Origin: Apiotrichum sp. Y4204
Lineage: Eukaryota > Basidiomycota > Tremellomycetes > Trichosporonales > Trichosporonaceae
DNA: 64,000 bases
NCBI GenBank assembly: GCA_025531455.1
Contig: JAMYHL010000055.1
Location: forward strand, 124,001 to 188,000
Reading direction: 5' to 3'
Positions 21,058-31,364 of this stretch are shown here, in pieces (positions within the stretch are counted from its first letter, which is position 1; each line of letters opens with the position of its first letter). Below the pieces are notes generated by a model, which saw only the letters and a program-made list of their open reading frames with translations, did no database searches and had not been told where the DNA came from. The position numbers and the translations under genes are program-made.

Positions 21058-23253
21058 CTACTTCTGCCGCCTCTTCTCGGTGACCTTTTTGGACTTGGGG
21101 ATCGGCATCTGCCCCTTCTTGGCCGGTGCGGCGGGCTCCTGCTTCTCCACCTTGCCGCTGAGCTTGATGCCCTTGGTCTTGAGGACGTGCTTGCGCTGGC
21201 TCTCTGCGGGGTCAGTAAAAGTGCTGCAGTGTTAAAACTCACCCCTCATAATCTCCTCGTCCTCGGGCGCGTCAAAGACCACCGGCTTATCCTCGACCAT
21301 CTCGCCCTCGGCGTTGAGCATGCGCTGCGGCTCCTCCTCCTCGTCCACAGCCGCCTTCTTGCCCTTGGCGCGCTTGCCAACCTTGAACTTTGCAACGTAG
21401 AAGCCGTCCATGTTGTGCTTGTGCGGGTAGTAGCGGCGGGTGAGGCTAAGCGACGGGTGGAAGTGCTTGCCGTTAAAGCTCGTGAAGCCCTCGACACCAA
21501 ACTCGAGGCCAGTGTCCACGAGCTTGCAGTGCGGGCGCTTGCGCAGCGCATAGTCGACAACACTCTCGTCCTCGTCGACCGTCACCGAACAAGTCGAGTA
21601 AACGACATAGCCACCCGTTGCCGAGTTGGCATTCACCGAGTCGAGCGCACACAGGATCAGCTGCTTCTGGAGGTGGGCGAGCATCTGGAAGTCCTTCTCC
21701 GTCTTGTTGACCTTGACACTCTGGTCCTTGGAGATGACGCCTGTGCCCGAGCACGGCGCGTCGAGGAGCACGCGGTCAAATCCACCAATCACCTTTGGGA
21801 ACTCGCGCGCGTCATAGTTGCACACGACGACGTTCTTGCACCCCATGCGGTGCACGTTGGCCGTCAGCGACTTTGTGCGCGCCTTGTTCGAGTCGTTGGC
21901 GAACACGACGCCCGTGTTCTGGAGCAGCGCGGAGATGTAGGTCGTCTTACCGCCTGGTGCCGAGGCCATGTCGAGAACACGCTCTCCGGGCTGGGGCGCG
22001 AGGGCGATAACGGGAAGGAAGGAGGAGGCAGCCTGAAGCATGTAGTGGCCGGCAAGGTACTCTGGGGTGGCACCGACGGGGACCGGCGACTCGAAGACCT
22101 GGAGACCGACCTTGGACCACTTGCCAATGGGCTCGAGGTTGACACCACGGTTGATGAGTGCCTGGGCGAGGTCGCGGCGGCGGGTGCGGAGCGTGTTTGC
22201 GCGAATGGTGACGGGGCGGGGCGTCTCGTTGGCCTCGAAGAACGCGATCGCCTCATCGGCAGTGAACAGCTGCATGAGCTTGTGCACCAGGAAGTAATTG
22301 TAGCCAAAGTACGTCGCAATGTCGTGCTCGAGCTGCAGGAAGTGGTCAGAGCGCGACTTGCCGGGAATGCCGCGCGTCTTCTCCTCCTTGGCACTGCACA
22401 CACCGACGAGCCACCGCATGCGGTTCTCAACGTCGCGCAGCGACACGCCGTGCTCGTGCTCCTCGACAATCCCCTCGGTCGCCGGGAGGGAGAAGCCCTC
22501 GTACTCGAGGTCGTCCTCGAGGTTCGTCTGGATTGCGCCGTCTTCGTCATCCTCATCCTCGTCCTCCTCGCCCATCTCCACATCCTCGCCGCCCTCGCCC
22601 TCGTCGCTCGACGCAAATGCGCTGTCCACCTCGTCCTCGTCATCCTCGTCCATCATCTCGTCGCCGCTCGGGAACGCAAACTCGTCGTCCTCCATCTCGT
22701 CCTCGTCTTCCTCGTCCTCGTCTTCCGGCGCCTCGTCAAGGTCGAACATGTGCTGACCAGCAGGCAACCGCTCCTTGCCAGGCTTGAGCAGCTCCTCCTC
22801 GTCCTCATCGTCGGAGAACACGAGCTCACGCGCAGGTCCACGCTCAAACTCAGGTCTGGGGGTTAGAGCAACTCAAGCATCCACCAGCTGATACCCACGA
22901 TGCGGCCTTCTTCGCCTTCTTCACCTTGGTCTCCTTCTTCTTCGGCTTAGGCGCCTCATCCTCCGAATCCGAGTACTCGCTGCGGTGTCAGCACAACACG
23001 AAAAGCTGCTAACCCACCCCTGCTGCAGTGCCTCGTCCTCGTCGCTGTCCTCATCCACGCGGTCTACGGCCTTGACCCGCTCCCGGCGCTTCACCGCCTT
23101 GACAGCCATCTTGGCCGACTTGGCCTTGAACGGCTTCGTGTCCGCGGCACTGCTCGGCGCAACCTTCTTCCCCCGTCCCTTGCCCTTGCGCTCGTCGTCG
23201 GCGCCGGGAAGCGGCCGGGGCGGTCCCTGCTTGTTCCTTGCTTTGCGGCCCAT
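21058..23253 (-). CDS. NOP2: 25S rRNA (cytosine-C5)-methyltransferase Nop2
   Basis: Essential nucleolar protein of 60S biogenesis; in yeast it makes m5C2870 in 25S rRNA. The N-terminus (MGRKARNKQGPPRPLPG) is basic and nucleolar in type, followed by a long Asp/Glu tract and the NOP2-specific AFFEANETPRPVTIRANTL segment. The catalytic domain shows the SAM motif LDMASAPGGKTTYISALL, the second conserved cysteine site DAPCSGTGVISKD and the catalytic STCSVTVDEDE. The C-terminal conserved KHFHPSLSLTRRYYPHKHNMDGFYVAKFK is followed by a Lys-rich tail. Three introns lie near 22,982-23,015, 22,856-22,895 and about 21,205-21,240. The start at 23253 is the family's usual MGRK. The long plus-strand open frame opposite is a GC artefact. 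Head to head with PRP5. Confidence 0.96.
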
Positions 23254-23705
23254 GGTGGTAGTGTGGATGTGATGTGGTGGGTGATGGTGGGAAGCGACAT
23301 GGACCATGGGCGTCTCGAAATTATTTTCGTGGTGGAGGCAACCGTAGCCGGAGTGATAAAGCTGGATGAGCTGAACTTTTGAACAACAATACGTGTCATT
23401 AAACGTGAACTTTCTTGACACGTGGGAGCCATGCAGATCTCTGAACACCGCGGGGCCGCGGGGCACCACTCCGGTGATTCCGGTGATACCCCGCTCGCGT
23501 GGCTGTGGCGGGATCAGCGCCAGGCAGCTGTACCAGCTGGACCAGTCTCTCTCTTGCTCTCTGAATTTGCCGCCCAGCCAGAGGAGAGAGATGATGCTCG
23601 AAGACTGTTTGTGCACAATCTCAATCTCGACTCTTGTTCACACTCATATACTCCACAAACAAAACCCCCCACTGCATCGCTCACCACGGCACCTGCAATC
23701 CAGGC
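23254..23705. promoter_or_regulatory. Divergent NOP2 / PRP5 promoter
   Basis: 452 bp between the two starts, so shared control of a ribosome-biogenesis and a splicing gene is possible. GGGGCCGCGGGGCACC lies in the middle (23,450-23,470). No TATA element is obvious. Confidence 0.5.
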
Positions 23706-26700
23706 ATGCCCCGCTCTCCTCGTAGGTCCCGCTCTCCCGAGCAAGGGCGCTCCTCACACCGGAGCGCGCGAAGCCCCTCCCCGCGGCGCGACAGAGACAG
23801 GGACAGAGATCGCGACCGTGAACGCGACCGCGACCGCCGCGATAGGTACGACCGGGACAGAGACCGCGATAGGGACCGCTCGCGCGACTATGACCGCGAC
23901 CGGCGGCGCTATGACGACGACCGCGTAAGGGACCGCTCGCGCGATCGTGACCGCGACAGGCGGGATCGGGACCGCGACCGTGATCGTGACCGTGATCGTG
24001 ACCGTGACCGCGACCGCGACCGCTACGACCGCCGCAGGGATGACAGGGACCGCGACAGAGACCGCTCGCGTGACAGGTACCGTGATGACCGGAGAGACGA
24101 CCGCCGGCGCGATGACAGGGACGACCGCAGACGGGATGACCGCGACCGCGATCGCGGAAACGGGTACCGCGAAACGTCTCGCCGCGAGATTGGTGCTGAT
24201 GGTCGCTCTCCACAGTCGAGTACATCGTCTCCGGCGCCCCAGTCCGAGGAAGAGAAGCAGCGGCTGAAGCGCGAGCGCCTCGAGGCGTGGAAGAAGAGCC
24301 GCGAACTGGCCAAGAGCCGCACCGCGTCGGCGACCCCAGAACCATCGACTTCTCCGTCCAAGGGTGAGTCATACTCCATTGAACAAGTGCTCAACAAGAT
24401 AGCCACAGGGAAAACTGGTCTGTCGTTTGGAGCTCAACGCATCGGATTCTCGCTCAAACCCACGGCGCTCAAGCGGTCGATTACCGCGCTTGATGACGAG
24501 GAGGAGGACGACCGTAAGCTGCAGAAGCTTGATTTGCCTGCGTTCGACCCCAATGTTCAGAGCGGCACTGAAGCAAACATGGCCCCGGTCTCAGAGGACA
24601 TGGCGGCTGCGGAGGGCGACGAGAATGAGGACGACTCTGTGCCTGCAAACGGAACCGAGGCCTCCGCACCCACGGCTAACGGGAAAGAGTCGGTCAAGAT
24701 GGAGGTCGACGAGGAGGAGGAGGAAGACCCACTGGACGCGTTCATGCGTGAAAACACGCAACAGGTGAAGCAGGTTAACAAGGCGGACGCGAAACGTTCC
24801 GGTATGCTGGATGACGACCTCGACCTGGATGATGATGAGCCAGAAGTGCGGAATAAGGCAGAGGAAGAACTCGCCAAGGCCGAGGCACTGCTGCAGCAGG
24901 CAGCGACAAGGTCGAGGAAGAAGGACCTCCCAACGCCGGATCATTCGCAGATCGACTATGAGCCCTTCCGCAAAAACTTCTACTCGGCGCCTGTAGAGGT
25001 CACCGAATTGGATGAGGAGGAGGTTGAACTGCAGCGCCTCGTGATGGACGGTGTCAAGATTCGTGGTGTCGACGCACCTCGTCCAGTTCGCAACTGGGGT
25101 GCTCTCGGCTTGCCCCTCGCCTGTCTCGAAATCATTCGTCACAATGAGTGGAAGGAGCCTACCCCTATCCAGGCGCAGTCCATTCCGGCTATCATGATGG
25201 GTCGCGACGTTATCGGTATTGCAAAGACTGGGTCCGGAAAGACCATCGCCTTCCTCCTCCCCATGCTTCGCCACGTCAAGGACCAGCGCCCCGTGAGTGG
25301 TCTGGACGGACCTATTGGCCTCATTCTCGCACCAACGCGTGAACTGGCCCTGCAGATTCACAAGGAGGCAAAGCCGTTTGCCAAGGTCATGAACCTCCGT
25401 GTGTCGTGCTGCGTCGGCGGTCAGTCGATTAGCGAAGACATCGCTGCGATGAAAAAGGGCGCCGAGATTGTGGTGTGCACTCCGGGCCGTATGATCGATC
25501 TCCTGACCGCCAACAATGGTCGCGTGACCAACCTCCGCCGAGTGACATTTATTGTCATGGACGAAGCCGACCGCATGTTTGACATGGGCTTCGAGCCGCA
25601 GGTAATGAAGATTACCAACAACATGCGTCCCGACGCGCAAAAAGTGCTGTTCTCGGCGACGTTCCCCAAGTCTATGGAGTCCCTGGCGCGCAAGATACTT
25701 ATCAAGCCGCTGGAGATCACTGTCGGCGGCCGCTCCGTCGTGGCGGCTGAAATCGATCAGCGTGTCGAGGTGCGCGATGCGGATACCAAGATGAGTCGTC
25801 TGCTGGAAATTCTTGGAGAGGTCAGCAACGAACACCCCGACGATCCAAACTACCGCATCCTCATCTTTGTGGACCGCCAAGAGTCCGCCGATGACCTTTT
25901 CCGCGCGCTGCTCGGCCGTGGATATCTGTGCGCATCGCTCCACGGTGGAAAGGAGCAGGTGGACCGTCTGGAAGCTATCAAGGACTTCAAGAATGGCAGT
26001 CTTCCCATGCTGGTTGCGACATCGGTTGCTGCCCGTGGTCTCGATGTCAAGGAGCTAAAGCTCGTCATCAACTACGACGCTCCCAACCATATGGAGGACT
26101 ACATTCATCGTGCCGGACGTACTGGCCGCGCAGGCAATACTGGTACCTGCATCACATTCATCACTCCCGAGCAGGAAAAGTTCTCCGTCGATCTTCTCCG
26201 CGCCCTCGAGGCATCCAAGGCGTTCATCCCGGACTCGCTCAAGGAGATGGCGGACAAGTTTCTCGGCAAGATCCGCACGGGCCAGGCGCGTGCTGCGCGC
26301 AGCGGCTTCAAGGGCAAGGGTCTGGATCAACTGCAGCGGCGTCGCGACGAGAAGGACCGCGCGGAGAAGGTCACGTACGGCGACACCTCGGAGGCGCTGT
26401 CCCTCTCGTCGCGCGAAGGTGCAGTCATCCCGTACAAGCCCAAGCAGGACCACACCAAGTCCAGTGGAGAAAAGGGCAAGTCGGAGGGCGACTACACTTT
26501 CACAGAGATTGCTGTGGAGGTCGTCCACGGCCCTGCCCCCGACAAACTTCCTTCAGGACCTGCGCAGCGCGGTACCCGTGCCGAGGCTGCCCGCCTTCCG
26601 TCCACCACTCTTGCTGCTCTGGAACAGGCGCGCCGCGACGGCCGGCATATCGACGCCGCCAACCTCGCCAAGATCGCTGCCCGCCTCACGGACCACGCCA

Positions 26701-27127
26701 AGGCCGCAGCGCTCGGCGCGGCTTCCCCGCTGCAAGACCCGAACCGCAAGACCAAGGACCCCGACGCGACCGACTGGCACGCGCTCTTCCCGATCAACGA
26801 CTACCCGCAGAAGGCGCGCTGGAAGGCGACCAACAAAGAGCACATGATGATGCTGCAGGAGATTTCGGGCGCGTCCATTACAATGCGTGGCGTTTTCTAC
26901 CCGCCTGGCGAGGAACCCGCACCTGGACAAGAGCCCAAGCTGCACCTCCTCATCGAGTCGAACGAGGAGATGCGTGTGCGCCGCGCCGTAGACGAGCTCC
27001 GCCGCAATCTCGTCGAGGCGTCCGTGCAGGCACTTAATGTGAGTAGAATAGATCTTATGAAGCAAACAAGCTGACATTCCAGAGCGCGGACCGCGCCGGC
27101 CCTTCAGGCGGACGGTACACTGTGTGA
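23706..27127 (+). CDS. PRP5: DEAD-box pre-mRNA splicing ATPase Prp5 (DDX46)
   Basis: Prp5 remodels U2 snRNP (SF3b) and proofreads branch-site pairing during pre-spliceosome formation. Exons 23706-27038 and 27083-27127 give 1,125 residues; the last exon adds only 14. Residues 25-155 are an almost unbroken Arg-Asp repeat ([13 protein letters not shown]). Near residue 341 is DPLDAFM, the Prp5-specific DPLD element known to contact SF3b1. The helicase core has the Q motif PTPIQ, TGSGKT (about 508), PTRELA, TPGRMID, DEAD (about 619), SAT (about 650), ARGLD and HRAGRTGR (about 801). The C-terminus carries the conserved [12 protein letters not shown] and [15 protein letters not shown]. The start at 23706 ([14 protein letters not shown]) is preferred over the upstream in-frame ATG at 23634, which reads leader-like sequence. 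Confidence 0.97.
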
Positions 27128-28054
27128 GGTGGAGAAGACTGGGATGATGATCAAGAACGCGATATGTATGCATTCCATTGTATTCATGGGTGGGGCAGTA
27201 TTGATCGCAGAATAATGACCAACGAATCATGGGGTCACAGTGGGCCACGGAACACCCGAACCCTACTCTCACATTGTGTACTGTGACATCCCTCCAGTTT
27301 TGGTTACCCATATCAGACCCAGACCCGACAGAGTCTTCCCATCCCCTTATCTCTCGATCCCCCTTTCTCCTCATCACCCGTCTCTTGATCGTTCCTCGTT
27401 ACGAAAGCAGACTGACCGAGACCTCTCATCGCATTTACGCCTATCTTTTGGAATCGTCATGCGGGGTGTGCCTGACGTCTCACATTCTGACTCCGACGGC
27501 CTAAACTCTATGAGGGATCAGGATCTGGCATGCCCCCTAGAGACGCCGGGAGCAGCAGATCTCAGATCCCCGAGCATGAGCTTATATCTAATAGCCAATC
27601 TAAGAATCTAGCTTTTTGCTGTGTGGTGTCAGTACCAAGTGCGTGGACGCGTGGTTCTGTGGCGGTGTTCTTTTACTGAAGAAATCCAAGCTAACTACAG
27701 TCCAGTAATAATAAGCTGTGACTCTGAAACACGGCCCCATCGCGACCGATCTGGGATCTAGGATAAAGGTCAGCTATTCTCGTAGTCAACGTTAGTTTGG
27801 CAGTACTTGTGGCGGGGGCGAGTGTGGCAGTGCGCCGGACCCAGAAGTAGTTTAATAGTTTGTCTCCCATGCAGTGCTCCCAGTAATGAACTCGGTGTGG
27901 GGTCCTGTAGCTGGGTCATGAGCCGTCCACTAGACATGGCAAAACAGCTTGGTTAACATGATATAAGAAGGTCACCTTTCCATCAACAAACCGTCTCCCG
28001 ACAAGGCCACCTTTTCATCAACAAGCCGCCTCCCATCACCTCCACTTAACCACC
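27128..28054. promoter_or_regulatory. Intergenic region with con-13-like promoter and leader
   Basis: No gene seen. The last 100 bp hold a TATA-like GATATAAG (27960-27967) about 90 bp before the next ATG, then a tandem duplication (listed separately). AT content is higher than in the flanking genes. Confidence 0.5.
27968..28037 (+). repeat. 35-bp imperfect tandem duplication in a 5' leader
   Basis: Copy 1 (27968-28002) begins AAGGTCACCTTTCCATCAAC; copy 2 (28003-28037) begins AAGGCCACCTTTTCATCAAC. They differ at about six positions, are directly adjacent, and end 17 bp before the ATG of the con-13-like gene. Confidence 0.9.
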
Positions 28055-28852
28055 ATGCTCGTCCTCTCGCTACTCGCCCTTACCGCGGTGCTGGCCACAC
28101 CCGTGCCCAACCCCGCCCCGGACCCCGTCCCCGAGCTGGACAAGGCCCCCGTCCGCCCCGAGCTGCAGCTAGCGCAGGGCTTCATCGACCACACTTCTGT
28201 CCCCGAGATCACTCGCCTTCCCTTTCCACAGCACAAGCTTCCGGCAGACTGCAAGCGCGTCGCCGACGACAAGAAGATTGCCGTTTCCGATATCGGGGCA
28301 TTCAAGTTCCGGTACGCCGACTGCCCCGAGCCGTGGGTGTTTTGCCACCACAAGGACGCGCAGGTGTCCCGCGTCGAACTGCTCGACGCGTTTGGCCGCC
28401 TCCCCGTCGGTATCCGCAACTATGTGCGCACGATTATTGCCCTCCCCTCAAACTCTGCAAATGCCCAGAACGGCGGCGACGTTATAACCCTCTTTGGCGA
28501 TCTTCAAAACCTCCCCATGGTTCTGGCCCACGAGATTGCCCACTCGATCGACACGCACCTCGAGGGATACAAGAAGTTTTCCGACTCAAAACCCTGGCTC
28601 GACGCGTACAACAGGGACCCGGACGTTCCCGACAACTATGCGCGCACGTCGCAGGCGGAGAATTTCGCGCAGGCGGTCACGGTCGCGTTGTATGATTCGT
28701 TTGTCCCGGGAGGAATCAAGACTGCGATCACGGACGCGGGCAAGATCCAGAATCAGTACCGCACGGTACAGAAGTACCTCCCAGAGGGCACCTTCTCCCG
28801 CGGCAGAACGTGTCGCCGTGTGTTTAGGAACAGCCCGGTGGTGAATGTTTAG
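28055..28852 (+). CDS. Secreted HEXXH protein, conidiation-specific con-13-like
   Basis: Single exon, 265 residues. The N-terminus is a good signal peptide (MLVLSLLALTAVLATPVP, cleavage near the ATP-VP), followed by a Pro-rich spacer. The zinc-metallopeptidase helix LAHEIAHSIDTHLEG (HEIAH) lies near residue 162, and a downstream ARTSQAENFAQAV segment offers a possible third-ligand Glu, as in gluzincins. Six cysteines suit an extracellular protein. The overall layout matches the fungal con-13-like secreted family, whose enzyme activity is not well established. It has its own TATA-like promoter and a duplicated leader. Probably secreted; the substrate is unknown. Confidence 0.82.
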   Translation: MLVLSLLALTAVLATPVPNPAPDPVPELDKAPVRPELQLAQGFIDHTSVPEITRLPFPQHKLPADCKRVADDKKIAVSDIGAFKFRYADCPEPWVFCHHKDAQVSRVELLDAFGRLPVGIRNYVRTIIALPSNSANAQNGGDVITLFGDLQNLPMVLAHEIAHSIDTHLEGYKKFSDSKPWLDAYNRDPDVPDNYARTSQAENFAQAVTVALYDSFVPGGIKTAITDAGKIQNQYRTVQKYLPEGTFSRGRTCRRVFRNSPVVNV

Positions 28853-29241
28853 CTACAGTTTGTATTTATATGTGCTCGTAATGGACAGTGTTGAAGGAGC
28901 TCGTGACTTGCGAAACTTCCAATTGAGGGCAGGATGCGCAACCGGGATGAGGCGGATGAAAGCGTCTTCAGAAGGCTCTGCTGTGGCGATGACTGTACGG
29001 CCCGAATCCGAATCCACCTGCAGGTGAACAATCGCGGTGAAGGTGCACCTTGAAGTCATCAGTCAGAAGTGAAAGCCTAATGAGAGCGCGGGACTCTGCG
29101 ATGTCAGAATATGCTGCGTCAGATACCATCTGGGAACATAGTAGACGTCGGCCGCATGTAATTTGTCCCAGCTGATGGATTTGAGACACTAACGCCGCCC
29201 AGAGCTGCGCCCAACAGTATCGATAATCAATGTACAACAGT

Positions 29242-31014
29242 CTAATCCCAGACCACGCCTTCCATGGCGTCCTCCCCATCGGCGTCGGCGTCGGCGTCGG
29301 CGTCAGCGTCGGCATCCGCATCCGCGTCAGCATGCGCATCAGCATCAGCATCCGCATCAGCATGCGCATCGACGTTCGCGCGCGGGTCCGCCTCCATTCC
29401 CATCCCCAATCCAGGCTCGATCTTGACCTCAGGGGCGACCTCGGGCTCGACAGGACTCGAATGCCGCGGCGTAAACGGCGTCGTCGTGCGGTCCCGCGGT
29501 GTGTCCCCGCGCGGGGTACCCTCCTCTTCGCCCGGCGCCGGCGTCTTCTTCTTCTTCCGATCACGCTTTTTGGTAACTGGCGCGGGGTTGGCCTTGGCCG
29601 CCGCTGCCGCCGCCATATCCCGTATGAGGCGCTCCGAGAGGGCCGCCTCGTCCCGCGCATCATACACCACCTCCTCGGCCCGGAACTCGTCCCATCTCTC
29701 CACAACACCCCGCGTGCCCGGCGGCAGCTCCACGGGAGCCTCCCACTCGGGCCCAAAGTTGACGCGGACTTTGCCCCGCCCAAAACACGACACCATGGGA
29801 AAGTACCCCAGCGTCCCGTCGTCGTGGTACTGGTATGCGTCGCGCTCGCGCTCGTACGCGTGCGCAAACTTCTTCTTGGCGCCAGGCAGCGGGGGCAGCG
29901 GGAGAAAGTCGTACACGTCCGTAAATGCCGGATCGGGGGATAAGGGCGTGCCGTTGAGAAAAAACGAAATGTAGCTTCCCTCTAGTGTCGCGAGTGGCCG
30001 CGGCGCAGGTGTACTCGACACGGCGGATTTCTTGTCCTTCTTCGCCGTCTTTGTCTCCTCTTCCGCGACCGGCGGCGCCGCCACCCGCCCTTCACGGTTC
30101 ACCAGCGCCTCCATCTCCTTCGCCACAGGGTACTCGTCCATCTCGAAATACAGCTGGCCCTTGTAGCGCAGCGGCACGCGCCAGCGGCGCACGTACCCTG
30201 CGTCGTCCTCCGAGGTCACGGCAGGACGCGGTGGGAGGTGAATAAGGCAGCCGACGACGTCGCCTGTGCGGAAGGAACGCCCGTACGGCCTCGGCCGGGA
30301 GATATGCACCTTTTCCCCTCCGACGTCACGGATAGCATAGGCGTACGCGTCGGCACCGACCGGCGCGTCGAGCCCGGCTTCGCGCCGGCCCCACCCAACA
30401 CGAACGTGGGGGTTTCCCGAATCCCCGCCTGTTCCCCGGCCTCCACCGCCCGCGCCGTCCCCCCGCTCGATGATCGCCTCGTAATACCACGTCCCCTCGC
30501 GGACCGCGACCGTCGCCCGCGCGGAGCGGAACCCGCGGTCCGTGGTCGCGGTCAACGCGTCGCGAGAGACACGCAGAAACGCGCTCCGGTCGACCCACGA
30601 CAACGCGACAGGCGGCGCGGGCGGCGCGCCGGGTATCGTGCGGTAAAATGGGAAATGCGGCGCCGGGGAGACCGTCGGGCTGGGCGTGCACGGCGCGTAC
30701 CGGAATCCTGGAATTAGAGGCTTCCCCACTAGTCCCCACTAACCCATCTTGTTCATCGGCAGGTCTGTCCACTGGAAGCATTCGGCGCCGTGCGCCGTCC
30801 CGTCCCCGCTGCCGGGGACGATTGCGCCGGGCTTGGCGACTGTGCGCTCGACGCGGGCGGGTGCTCTCGCCGCGGCGTCGGCGTCTGGAGCGGGCGTCCC
30901 TTGCGCCGAGGCGGGGGCGGAGGCAGCAGCCGGCGCGCGGTCCAGCGAGGAGAGTGCGTCGCCTGGCGCGGGGGTCGAGGACGCGGACTCGGAGGCGGAC
31001 AGGCGGCGTTTCAT
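29242..31014 (-). CDS. ASH2: COMPASS SPRY subunit Ash2/Bre2 (Cps60)
   Basis: Nuclear subunit of the Set1/COMPASS H3K4 methyltransferase. Exon 1 (from 31014) encodes MKRRLSASESASSTPAPGD and ends QWTDLPMNKMG; a 36-nt intron joins it to FRYAPC, giving the conserved DLPxNKxGFRYxxC junction of Ash2. The split SPRY domain is clear: LTATTDRGFRSARATVAVREGTWYYE, HVRVGWGRREAGLDAPVGADAYAYAIRD, YGRSFRTGDVVGCLIHLP, then YISFFLNGTPL and GYFPMVSCFGRGKVRVNFGPEWE. There is no PHD or winged helix, as in yeast Bre2. The C-terminus is unusual: a Lys-rich tract, then an Asp-Ala repeat just before GEDAMEGVVWD, where metazoan Ash2L has its short C-terminal binding motif. Divergent from XYL2. Confidence 0.92.
29272..29390 (-). 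repeat. Asp-Ala coding repeat in the Ash2 C-terminus
   Basis: GCGTCG/GCATCA hexamer-type repeats on the plus strand encode (Asp-Ala)n with His interruptions on the minus strand, about 20 DA units. Codon choice varies between units. Confidence 0.9.
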
Positions 31015-31364
31015 GGAAGAAGGAATGTTTGTTGTTGTGCACTGATGAAGATGCTCGATGTCATGGACGAGAACGGGTGGAGGGAGTTGTCCAGACACGG
31101 TATGCGGTAATCTCATTCTGGATGTGACCGTGGGAAAATCTCGGAGCCGGGGTTGCCGGTGACTTTTCGGGGAATTGTCGGGGGATCTGCGGATTGCCGG
31201 GTGATCATTACGGCTGTTGTCCCTCTGATGCTGTCATGGGAATCAAAGACAGGCTGTGTGCAGCATGTGTGAGATTGTACTCGAGGTGGTCTATAAGCAG
31301 CAACACGAGAAACAGGGCATCTCTGGCATCTGGTATCTCCACTTCACTCCCATCCACATCCACC
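31015..31364. promoter_or_regulatory. Divergent ASH2 / XYL2 promoter
   Basis: 350 bp between starts. A TATA-like CTATAAGC (31291-31298) lies about 70 bp before the XYL2 ATG and is correctly oriented for it. No matching element was seen for ASH2. Confidence 0.5.

Noticed and set aside
20977..22866. 629-codon plus-strand open frame opposite NOP2
   Set aside because: Exactly antisense to conserved NOP2 coding sequence; Leu/Arg/Val-rich composition is the mirror of GC-rich codons, with no domain and no leader.
24591..25943. 450-codon minus-strand open frame opposite PRP5
   Set aside because: Antisense shadow of the helicase core; no independent evidence.
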